This document shows, piece after piece, positions 48,985-58,796 of a stretch of DNA of 64,000 bases. The notes under the pieces are model-generated. The model was given only the letters and a program-made list of their open reading frames with translations. It made no database searches and had not been told where the DNA came from. The stretch's first letter is position 1. Each line of letters opens with the position of its first letter. The position numbers and the translations under genes are program-made. Source of the stretch: Paragyromitra xinjiangensis (taxonomy: Eukaryota > Ascomycota > Pezizomycetes > Pezizales > Discinaceae); NCBI GenBank assembly GCA_038503065.1, contig JBCAMK010000011.1, positions 1,178,001-1,242,000 of the forward strand. The letters run 5' to 3'.

Positions 48985-50116
48985 GTGGAAGGCCGAGTTG
49001 TACATGTACACTGGGTGATTGATGGTACTGAAAAATGAGAACTGACTTCAACATTGTTTTTCATGGGTTTCAATCTCCGTTCTCGTGGAGGTTGGGTTTT
49101 GCTTGGGTTGGTTCTGCTTGGTCTGCTTGGTCTGCTTGGTCTGCTTGGTCCTTGGTCGTTTGGTGTCGTTTGATTGACTCTTTTATTGCATGACTCTTTC
49201 TATTGCATTTTCTGTTTTTGTTTTACTCTTTACCTGTTTTAGTGTTTGTGCTTTCTCACTTAGATGATCACCGCCGATAAGGGGAATCATCTGGGTGATG
49301 TTCGATGGATTATGTTTTGTACTTTTCTATTCTGCGGAGATGAGTACGAGTGGAGGAAGATGATGTCTGCATTACGAAAATTGTGGGGAAGGAAAACAGG
49401 GAATACTTATTTCAATCCCTTGCCTAGGTCATTTCTTCTAAACCCTTTTAGTGCTTGTTGGCTTCCCTAAGCACCACGACCTACTCTAAATCTCTGTTTC
49501 GCCTTTTCCTATTACCATGATAATCCGATAGTTAGCTTTGCATTTTAAAGGTATACAGATTGGAACACTATTTTTTCTTATTTTCTTTCTTACTCTTGAT
49601 TGAGTTTTTCTTAGGGCTATCTTGTTAGGGGTCTTTTTTACATGTACAGAGAATGCTCTGTCGGGGAGAGGGCGGGCACTTCATTTACGGACTAGTTAGA
49701 AGGAAGGTTGGAGGGATGGAGGATAACTTAAGTATACAATGATTATTTCATGAAATTAAAACCAAAAGTACTTTTACACCCGTGAACCTGTAAAGCTAGC
49801 TTTATATTCATCGCCTAGTCTCGAAATGTTCGCTATAGCCATAGCTACGGTCGTGACGGTGATAATGGTCGTCGAGGGTCACTCGACGGATAGTTGATGT
49901 GACAAAAAATATTTATTTATTCCGCCCTGCCTTGCCCCACCTACCCTGCGACCTCAACCCGTAATGATGTAACGCCTTAGATAACATAATCAGAGAAACG
50001 AAAAATAGAAATCGGCCCTACCCCTACAGGAAAAGCGACAAAATGGAGAAGGTTAATAAAGTACAGTGCTAGCGGAGAAACCCCTCCACGCGGGTCTATC
50101 TCTTTGTGTGTCGGGA
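48985..50116. other. Intergenic stretch after FZO1
   Basis: 1.1 kb. It includes the FZO1 3' untranslated region with a 9-nt tandem repeat. No gene was recognised. Confidence 0.5.
49113..49148. repeat. Four tandem copies of the 9-mer TCTGCTTGG
   Basis: Four perfect copies lie about 130 bp after the FZO1 stop codon, flanked by partial copies (GCTTGG before, CTTGG after). They are probably in the 3' untranslated region of FZO1. Confidence 0.85.
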
Positions 50117-50996
50117 TTAGGTGGTTGGAGTAAAGTGGGTGTTAGGCTGCGGATTCGAGGTGATGGGATGTGATGAGAGGGTTGGGGGCCCAGCTTGGAT
50201 ATATGGGGTTAGATGAGATGAGGTGGTAGAGGTAAAGAGGCCTGTTGTGTTTCCAGGGAAATCGTAGTGATATAAGGTAGAGTGGACGGGTATGGGTGGT
50301 TTGTTTATTGTATATTGGCAGCTTTCCGTTTGTCGGAGACCTTTTTTATAGCTATTTTTCAAGTCCCTATTAGCTCGTAGTTCTTGAACAAGATGGAACA
50401 TTCTAATATGAGAAGAGACCCAGGGACGATATATCCCATCATACATACCAGCCAACCACTCATCATTCTTCGGCCCACTCTCCAACATCGCCCCGCCCAC
50501 CGCCACCGCCGGCATAGTCGTCGCCCCCGTCACCGGCGCCCCTCCATTCACCTCTACACCCGCACTCCCACTCCCCTCCGGAGCTCCAAACCCCGCAACC
50601 CTTCTCATCTCAGCAGCCTGCGAGCCCCTCAACCAATCCACAAACGCATCCACCGCTCTCGTGTCATCATCGTCCGGATCATTGAAAACATTCAGTGGCC
50701 GCAGAAGCCCAACATGTTCGAGCGCTAACCGGACATCAGGTAGTTCTGCGTGTGTACGGCCGGCGCTTTCGGCGAAGTCGCGCGTGGTGGTGCCGAGGAG
50801 GGTGAGGTAGCGCGCGATTATGTCTATTTCGTTAGCCTCTTCGGGCTGCTAGGTGAGAAGGGGGATACGGACCTGTGACTGCGTCTAGGACTGAGGGCTT
50901 CGCGGTAGTTAGTCCTGCGGCTCGGAGGGATTGAGCGGCTGTTACACGCAGGAGTGCAAAGAATAGTTCTTGATCGCTCATGCCTGGTTGACGCAT
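50117..50996 (-). CDS. TAF3: TAF3-like TFIID subunit (histone-fold/bromodomain-associated)
   Basis: Predicted 276 residues from exons 50996-50873 and 50823-50117, joined through donor GTCCGT. The histone fold reads MSDQELFFALLRVTAAQSLR, TAKPSVLDAVTDIIARYLTL, then ESAGRTHAELPDVRLALEHV and GLLRPLNVF. The family hallmark AVDAFVDWLRG-QAAEMRRVAG follows. TAF3 pairs with TAF10 in TFIID through this fold. Two in-frame Met codons lie at the start (residues 1 and 6); the second, MSDQE, may be the real one. The region after EWLAG looks unlike coding DNA and contains a strong GTATGT donor at that point, so the C terminus given here is doubtful. No PHD finger is visible, as is common in fungi. Confidence 0.82.
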
Positions 50997-51541
50997 ATAG
51001 TTCTGTCACTCCTGGAGGGGTTTTACTTTTCTGAAATCGGATGCTCTCACTCCAGTGGGGGTCCTTTCATGGCGGTCCCGGGTGAGTGAGGGTTGGGGGC
51101 GGATAGAGGTGGTGGTTGTTCAGGGGATGTTGTTGTGGTTGCTCAGTTACTTTTGAAACATCGGACGTCCGTGGTGGGAGACATCTTATTGGGTCTACTA
51201 TTTGAGGCTACAAGTTCTATTGGGCGTGCTGCATGTTTCGGTCAAGGCATATTACGAGGGTTTTCGGATCGCTTCCGGTTGCGCTTTCATTTGAAATAAA
51301 TTATTGGAGCGCATGCAGACAATCATAAAAATTAACCCAAAACATAGAAAAGAGTCCAAACCCTACATAAAGGAAAGGCGTAGAAGAAGGGATATGACTA
51401 GCCCACACGGGACACCCAAGAAATGCAAGGACAAAAAAACGCTACAAAAAAAAAAAGCAAAGAAACAGACGAGGACGAGAATGAAAGTGAGAAAAGAAGG
51501 TTTGATAGATTCGAATCAGATAAAGGGAGTAGACAACCAGG
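50997..51541. promoter_or_regulatory. Spacer between bZIP 3' end and TAF3 5' end
   Basis: 545 bp separating two tandem minus-strand genes. It should hold the TAF3 promoter and the bZIP terminator. Open frames here are short and A/K-rich without family features. Confidence 0.5.
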
Positions 51542-53478
51542 TTAAGCACTCGGGAATCCGGCAAAACCCTGCTTCTTAGAGAACAACGACGCCAATGAGT
51601 CTTGCACCTCAAAATCCTCGATAACGGCACCAAAGCTACATAATAGGTCAGCCTCGAGTTCAGATAAGTTTAAAAAGGGTTATCCGCAGCGAACTTACCC
51701 GTGGCACTTGACCTTGGCCACGAGTTCTTCCGCCAGGGATTCGAAATCGTGGAGGTCCAAGTAAGAGAAGTTCTGGTGTTGTAGAATCGTTGCCCAAACA
51801 CTAGACCGTTACACACACGTTATTACAGTATTCCAAATATTTCTGACCAATACCCGCCCCAACCGGCAAGGAGGTTTCACAGGTACGACGCATAAACAAC
51901 AGAACGACACATAGGACTTACGCAATCGGTGTCAACTCCCCATCCAATTCAAATCTATTTTGCATATTAAAGAGATCGCTCAATTCATTCGCCGCCAAAT
52001 CCCACGTCTGTGCTCCCCATGGCACTTCAGCGTGTTGGGCTACATATGTTGGTTCAGGCGGACACGACATCATCATTCTATGTCCGTGAAAATCCGCCTC
52101 AGGGTTCTTCTCAATGTTCCCAAACATCAACTGAATGTGATCCATGCAAGGCTTCTCCAGACTATTCGCGTCTTAGCATTTGATTACCTCCCGTCAGCTT
52201 CGGAGACGTAAGTGGGAAGAAAAGGCGAGAAGGTGAAACTCACGCCAGCACGAAATCAATCCCAATCTCGTTATACGTCCTACCGAAGCGGGCGACTTCT
52301 GGTGGCGGAGTAAACGATGGATCTTGGCGCTGCTGAGTCCCTGTGGGGTAGCTATTCGGACCATTATACGGGATACCGTGAGATTCTAGAAGTGCCCTAA
52401 GACGGGTAGTCTCCTCTAGTAATCGACGGTTGTCTTCGAGCGCTCGTGCTTTCTCCTGCTGGAGCTTGGTAAACTCGACTTGAAGTCTGATTCGGTGTAA
52501 GGTTTTTCGATATTCGGATTCAAGTTGCTGTCTAGCAGGAGAAGAGAGCATACTGATTGACTTTTTCCTCGAGAGCCTTGGTGTATTGCTCCTTCCTTTC
52601 ACGATGCGTCCTGATTGGGTAGGGTTGTTAGCAGGCATGATTGATATTTGGTGATCAAGGCTATGTTGGACGGGAGACAAGGAAGGAGGAGGCTATGGAG
52701 TTTTAAAAATGATAGAAGGGAGTTTGCTTTTATGTATGGAAATAAAAAAAGAAGAAAAAAAATATACCTTTGCGCTTGTCTATTCAATTCTTGTCTTCGA
52801 GTTTGCGCAGGCTTCGAGTCCGGCTTGGGACCTCTGCGTTTCGGCTTTTCCCCATCTGCACAAAGATATCAAATACTTGTCAGTAAGGTGTAACGAATAA
52901 CTTTGATAGCCGGCTTATCTCCAGCAGGGTTTAATATGCGGGTATTGAATGCTTCCAAATACTTGAGATACTTAAATATCCAAATACCCGAAGCACAGAC
53001 CAGTAGTATTTTGGGGAAGATGAGTCGAGGGGGCCAGTGACATCACGAGGGGTCCCCGGCAAAAGATGCCCCCGGGTGAGAAAAAAACAAAGAGGGGGAG
53101 GGAATTTGGAATTCGGAATTTGGAATTTGAAATGTAAGACAACAACATACCTTTTCTTCGGGAACCTAACCCAAGCTTCAGGAAATCGAGATTGAATCGT
53201 CCAGATGTAGAACCCTCGGAGCTCGGTACTTCCGTCGACCGTTAGTTAAAAAGTTCGTGACCACGCACAGAAAAAGCAGAAGGGAAGGAATAAGAGAGAT
53301 CGTGATGCACAGAAGGCCGATCAAAAAGTAAAGGATTTGGAATTAGAGGGAACATGAGTCCCTCATTGGTACCACACTCACGTCCGTCAGGGCTTGTCTG
53401 ATCTGATTCGGGAGGCGACATCCCTAAATCTTGCATATGATTCATAACGTGCGGAGGGTGTTCTTGGTTATCCGACAT
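51542..53478 (-). CDS. bZIP transcription factor
   Basis: Predicted 332 residues in 8 exons: 53478-53382, 53228-53151, 52855-52768, 52610-52554, 52486-52244, 52161-51922, 51800-51699 and 51635-51542. The basic region KPAQTRRQELNRQAQRTHRE continues into a zipper (ALEEKVNQLQVEFTKLQ) with heptad Leu residues; introns interrupt it twice. This arrangement (RRGPKPDSKPA before the basic region, ENRRL/DNRRL and LLESHGI after the zipper) is a fungal bZIP subfamily. The C-terminal part has DHIQLMFGNIEKNPEADFHG-type and VKCHGFGAVIEDFEV sequences seen in relatives. Target genes are unknown. Intron 4 (52553-52487) is itself nearly open in frame, so a longer zipper-disrupting isoform by retention is conceivable. 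It sits directly upstream of TAF3 on the same strand. Confidence 0.87.
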
Positions 53479-55263
53479 TTTTTACTTTATTTTATTTTCG
53501 CGGTTAACTGATATGATTGCCGTACTAATTCTTTCGTTTCTGTGCCGAAGACTGTCCAACTTGCAGATATTTGAGGTTGTTGTACGCTAGTTACCAGGAA
53601 GCTGGCTCTGGCTCTATGGGACGTGCTGGGATTGGCGAGAACGATCGATGAGTGGTGTGGGGCCGGGCTTGTTATTTGGAATTGTTGCCTTCTTAGCTAG
53701 TCTTTGCGGTGGCTTTCCTCGGTGGATCTCGTTAAGACGAAGAGCCTTCTCTCCTCTCCTCTCTCCTCTCCTATCGACAGATCTTCCCTTCTCCAGACGA
53801 ACCGTGTACGCGGAAGGGAAGAATCTCAATTTGATAGCTAGATGGTATTTGAGTAAGAGCCTTTTAAAATTAAAATTAAATCAAAAAGACTTGAAGGTTT
53901 AAAAAAGAACGGTGGTAATACCCCACACACAAACCCGACTTTGTTTTGCCTTGAACTCGTTGCAAACAGGTCCTCTCAAATATATCAATGGTGGTTTGGC
54001 CAAAGGACAGGACAGAGAGGGAAAGACTGCTCTTCAGCTTTCGGGGTTTTGGGGCGAGGCGATGCGGTTTCCTGGGGGTGAACAGACCAGGGGGGCACGG
54101 CGCATATGCGGGTTGACAAATTCTCTCACGCTGCTTCTGGACGGAGGTCACACACAAACCGTCAGCCCACACTCCAGGTTTTCTGTTAAAAAGGAATCCT
54201 AACTTACTTTTGTACCCCTAGCTTCGGCTACGATGGTGTTTTGAATTGAGGGTTTTCGGTAGTTTAAATATGTGAATGGTCCCTATGAATGGTCCCTGTG
54301 AATGGTCCCTGCGATAGAGCCTCACCTTGATAGGCGGGGGAAAGTCTTGGTAGAGGTATTCAAAAGAAACGACTTCTCAAATAGAAAGATTAGTGTGGGG
54401 AAAGCGAAAATGTGTTTCTCAGATTTCTGTCATCTCGGGAGTCCCCAGGGCTTCATATAAAGACCGCGGAGGCATCGTGGATTACATGTGGGCGCAGCAA
54501 AGAAATAATATTCGCCACGTCCAGACTCCCAGTACGCGTATCATAGGCATTCCTCTGTTTTCCGTGACGATTATTTTTGTTTCTGACATCGCGAACAGGA
54601 TTCCGGGAAGCACTACTGACAGCGGGCCGATGCCCGTTGTCTGGCACCGCCTTTCTTCTATTTGGAATTGCCACACCTAAATTCTGAATTGATGTTCGAG
54701 ACCATGGTTTTCTAGGAAAAATATTCATTTTCGGGATGCCGGTATCGTAAGCGGCGTCTGGCAGTCGCCGAGTGTTGAAGCTTATTTTGGATTCGTTCCT
54801 GTGGAGTCCACTTATTTATCTATCCTGGCCCACGACCAGTCCAGTTCAATGCACGGCTGCAATTCCTGATAAATTGGGGCCAGGGGCTGAAGTAAGCCTC
54901 GATGAGATCGGCTGCTGGGACGATGACGACGGCGGGAATATCTAAATCATCAATTACAGCTTTCTGGGAATTTAAACCTCGCTCTAGGAATTTGGCATCC
55001 TTTTGTGGTTGGCCTGAAAAAGAAACCAGTCGATTCATGAATTGTCACTCCCCTGCGATCATCTGAAATAATGTATGCAACGCTGATCGGAGCGCCCAGA
55101 GTGATCTGTGAGGGTGTTTTGAGGATTTTATTCTGCGAACCCCTACCTACGTACCCCACAGCACCTCGGTTTTGGAGTAACTTTTCTTTTCTCCAGGACT
55201 TTGTGTTGCTATCCTTTCAAATTCTCACATCAGCGTTTCGTGTTCCTGCCCGTTGATCACGAA
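53479..55263. other. Intergenic stretch between the bZIP and acyltransferase genes
   Basis: 1.8 kb. It contains the bZIP promoter on the left, a short CTCTC/TCTCC run at about 53,751-53,771, and three copies of GAATGGTCCCT at about 54,274-54,310. A minus-strand frame at 54,820-55,038 has coding-like composition but no recognised family; it is treated as a finding. Confidence 0.45.
54274..54310. repeat. Three near-tandem copies of GAATGGTCCCT
   Basis: The word GAATGGTCCCT followed by (A/G)T(G) recurs three times about 13 nt apart in intergenic DNA. It is a short unit repeat of unknown role. Confidence 0.7.
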
Positions 55264-56285
55264 ATGGCTACCTCCTTACGGGGCATCATCCGAGCTCTCA
55301 TATTCCTAACCCCATGGTCCCTGCACCTTTTGCTTGCAAACGTTCTCTTAACGCTCACCCTAATCCCATCATTCATCATACCCTCCCAAGTCTACACCCT
55401 CAACTCCCAAATCGCATATTCAGTCTGGAAAGCCATTCAAAACTACTTCGAGAAGAAACGTGGTGCTCGAATCACCGTCTCCGGAGACCCTCTCCCCAAA
55501 CGCGAGAATGCGCTCGTGGTTGCAAATCACGTGTCATGGACCGATTTCTACCTTATCCAAGCTATCGCCGTGAGAGCCAGGATGCTAGGGAGTTGTAGGT
55601 ATTTCGCAAAGACACAGTTGAAGTGGGTTCCACTGCTGGGGTGGGGTTTGGTTGCGATAGGGATGCCTATGGTAACGAGGAACTGGACGAGTGATCGAGA
55701 GGAGTTTGAGGCGTTGTTTGAAGGGATCAAGGAAGCAGGACGACCCATATGTGAGTGATTTATCCTCGGCTTTTCGTCATACTACTTATTAGCCCTGGGG
55801 GAGGGCTGGATCTGGTGGTTGTTGACATTTAACCAGGGTTAATCGCGTTCTCAGAAAGTACCCGTTTCACCCAGAAGAAATGGGAAGAGACGAGGGATTT
55901 CTGTATTTCACGCGGCAAGCCGGTTCTCCCTCACGTTCTATACCCACGGACTAAAGGCTTTGTGACTTCTGTGCAAAATTTGAGGAACGACTCCCAGATT
56001 AAACATGTCTACGATCTCACGCTCGCCTACTCCCGGGGGGGTAAAAGATTTATGAACGCGCCAACGATATGGCAATCGTTTACATTCAGGCGTCTTTCAC
56101 CGCCTTGGAGGTTTCATGTTCATGTTCGTAGGTTCGAGCTAAAAGATTTACCGAATGACGATGAGGGGTTGAAGAATTGGCTTGAGGAGAGGTGGGTCGA
56201 GAAGAGCAGGATTTTGCAGGGGATGGAAGGTGAGTGGACTGAGTTTGAGGGGCTAGGGGAGTTGCGTGGCTTGGTTGGTTATTAG
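55264..56285 (+). CDS. Lysophospholipid acyltransferase of the PlsC/AGPAT type (yeast CST26-like)
   Basis: Predicted 311 residues from exons 55264-55750 and 55837-56285. An N-terminal hydrophobic hairpin (ALIFLTPWSLHLLLANVLL, then LTLIPSFIIPSQVY) anchors it in the membrane, probably ER. The acyltransferase block I motif NHVSWTDF supplies the catalytic His and Asp. Block II appears around LLGWGLVAIGMPMV and block III as FSESTR, where most relatives have EGTR. KPVLPHVLYPRTKGF corresponds to block IV. This pattern fits fungal lysophosphatidic/lysophosphatidylinositol acyltransferases such as yeast Cst26, rather than the mitochondrial tafazzin type. Acyl donor and acceptor cannot be told from sequence. 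Confidence 0.9.
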
Positions 56286-56695
56286 TGAATAAGCGTTCTC
56301 AGTACTTGAAATGTCTTAAGATATCCGGAGTATCGTGGGGGGTTAAGCTTTGTAGAGCTTTGACAGAGTGTCACGAAGAAACAACATTTGTTACGGGTAT
56401 AGTGGTTGTGGTTCTAGGTTCTTCAAGTCTCAGGAGTCTCTTACCCTGGCAAAGCAAAGACGGCAGAGGAAATTGATCTCGTACGAGGCCATCGCATGAA
56501 AGGGACTCATCTCGTAATTAGAAATATTCTGAATCTTAGATTCAAATGAGGCAGCTGATGGGGACAACTCTAATATCGGTAGTAAGGTCAATGATGTCCA
56601 AAGCGTGCACGTCCCGCCAAGAAGCGGCTGAAAGCACAACCCTGTTGCCCTGGACGTCACTTGTTTATTTAAACCTCCTTCCTTCCGATTCCCAG
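56286..56695. promoter_or_regulatory. Spacer with the IPA1/UBE3D-like promoter
   Basis: 410 bp between two genes on the same strand. The IPA1-like frame is open upstream from 56546, but residues before the chosen Met show no conservation. Confidence 0.45.
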
Positions 56696-58270
56696 ATGTC
56701 TACTCCTCTTTTCCATGCCGAGCTCCTCTCAAACATCAGATCAATTACTGTATCCATCCACTTACAATCTGCTCTTAATTCTTCAACGAAGATCTCCCTC
56801 TCAACGCCATCCCAGCTCCAACTCCACCACGATGGCAAAACTACACCTTTCAACCTCCCGGCCAATGTTGCCCCGTCAGCTTCCCTGATTTTGGAGAAGA
56901 CCGCCATCGCGTCTGGGGAAAGAAAGCTTTCATACCGTCTTCCAGTAGCACCTGAATCATGTCCACAGTCATTAACAACCGAAAACTACGTTCCCTGGTC
57001 TGCATTGTCTTTATCATCATCCACCAAAGATGTATCTCTACGCTGCAAATCCTGCTCATCAGAGCTAGTATCCGGCGAGAAGATCAACACGTGGAAGGAC
57101 TTGCCGTCAGGGAATTGGGCAGATATGATGGATTTCTGGCATTGCCATAAACCGGAAACGGAGTCTAAAGATGGCGACGCGGTCGAGAGCAAGTATGCCA
57201 ATTTGCAAAGAGGGTACACTGCAGTAGGAGGGACTGCATTGGTGGAATTAACGTATTTCTTGATTGCAGAGGGGGATTGTGGTAGTGCTGTTGAAGTTGT
57301 AGAGGTAATTGAATCTAGTCTATTCTCTCACTCCATGAAGGTTTTTCTTTATCCGTCCGAGTTTGGGGCAAAAAGAAGGGCAGTAGCTGCCGGAAGGTTT
57401 CAATGGCTATCTGTACCGATACAATTGCCCGAGATCAATTACCTTGGTCTGTGTCTTGACTTTGTGTTATTGGGAGTATTCTCGCCTTTGGGGTTTGATG
57501 GATCTCCCCGTGACGCGGGGAAGGGGCATTAGATTGGGGGCGGATGGTATCCTTTAAGGATGTTTTTTCGTTATTGCCTCTAGGTTTCACCGCCCTGTTT
57601 GCTGTAGATTCAGTCTGGGTGGGAATTTTATGAGGCACATTCTTCCGTTACTGTAAATTGTGGCTCATACTCTAAAATGCGTGGTTTAGCTAACGATGTG
57701 AAGAACTCTGCGAAAAAAGGACACACGCGGCTATGCTGCAGCAACTGCAAGACCGTTATTGGTATTGTCGATACAGATGGAGAGAGCCCGGCCCGTGGGT
57801 GGAGACTCAATAAATGGAATCTAAAGCTGCGACTCGCCGCTAATGGGATGTCTGAAGAGTACTCATACCCTATAGCACCCTTTCTCTCTGCGCAACTCTT
57901 AGCTTTCGCTGAAGGGGAGGGCATAAGAAGGCTAGTTGTCTCTTGTGACGACGAGGATAGTAAAGAATTAAGCCGACTGAAGTTATGGTTGTTCAATACC
58001 GATATTAAATACACGAGTTCCAAGACCCGGCGCCCGATGAGGGCGGTGAAGGTGTTTTATCAAGAAGTTGAAGTTGAGGATGGTGCGGGAGCGGAGCAGG
58101 GGACATCCCTAGGGAATGGAGAATTTGAGGAGGTTAGGTTGGTGAGGGAGATGGTGGTGGGTTTAAGAGAGGAGTTAGGGAGTAGCACAGGGGAGTTATT
58201 AAAGGAGCTAAAACAGTTTAGGGAGTGGAAAGTGGGTGCTTTGCAGAGGTTTGAACCTGGGGATGTATGA
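56696..58270 (+). CDS. IPA1: UBE3D/Ipa1-like protein (E2-binding HECT-type E3 homologue)
   Basis: Predicted 391 residues from exons 56696-57304 and 57704-58270. The family signature is clear: CKSCSSELV, then WKDLPSGNWADMMDFWHCHK, VGGTALVELTYFLI, and after the intron GHTRLCCSNCKTVIG, RLNKWNLKLRL, KLWLFNTDIKYTSS and AMKVFYQE-like RAVKVFYQEV. Paired Cys motifs are probable metal ligands. Human UBE3D (389 residues) binds E2s; yeast Ipa1 (347) is needed for pre-mRNA 3'-end processing. The intron (GTAATT donor, CTAAC branch close to its AG) is long, 399 nt, and was chosen because it gives the expected length. The donor and acceptor are the least certain in this window. ATG 56696 is preferred over in-frame ATGs further upstream. 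Confidence 0.83.
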
Positions 58271-58321
58271 TTCTTGGGTCAATACTTTAATTTTACATCC
58301 GGTTATCAAGAATTGAAGTCC

Positions 58322-58340
58322 AATCATGAAACATCAATCG
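58322..58340. repeat. 19-nt direct repeat, copy 1
   Basis: The word AATCATGAAACATCAATCG is repeated exactly at 58540-58558, 218 bp downstream. Confidence 0.85.
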
Positions 58341-58539
58341 TACTTTTTTTTTGCGGTGTAGTCTCTAAAAGGGAACGGGAATGGCCTAGATAAAGGATGG
58401 ACAAAGATCTCACCACCATTGCATGGTTATCGATTTACGTTGTTAGGTGGGCCGGGAGGCTTCTCGGGGGTTATCGAGGGAGTTTGTTCTCCCCCAGCCT
58501 AAAATCCTGACAACGAAAAAGGACGCTGGGTTGAGTTTT

Positions 58540-58558
58540 AATCATGAAACATCAATCG
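58540..58558. repeat. 19-nt direct repeat, copy 2
   Basis: Exact second copy of the word at 58322-58340. Flanks are not similar beyond a few bases. Confidence 0.85.
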
Positions 58559-58796
58559 CACGCATGGTTGACATATATCTGGCGTCACTTCCCGGAGTGA
58601 TGCCATCTTGAGGCCTGGGCCACCTCGTCTTATCCTGTGCCCTCTTTCTCTTTCTCTTCAGCTGCAAAACCGGCAGATTCACGAAATGGCACTATTGAAG
58701 GCCTCCCATACTTATCATCTCAAAATGGTATTCTTCTCTAATAAAACCAATGCATGCAACTTCACTATCATAACCCACATCCCCTTCCAAAACCCA

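Larger units (their letters stand above)
58271..58796. other. Convergent 3' region between IPA1 and YEA4
   Basis: 526 bp between convergent stop codons. It contains a perfect 19-nt direct repeat (58322-58340 and 58540-58558). No gene was recognised. Confidence 0.55.

Noticed and set aside
52532..52553. 22-nt intron in the bZIP gene
   Set aside because: It is in phase but too short to splice. The 67-nt alternative is also in phase and restores heptad Leu spacing.
56546..56695. Upstream ATG at 56546 as the start of IPA1/UBE3D
   Set aside because: The extra 50 residues look non-conserved, and the family begins close to the MSTPLFHAEL segment at 56696.
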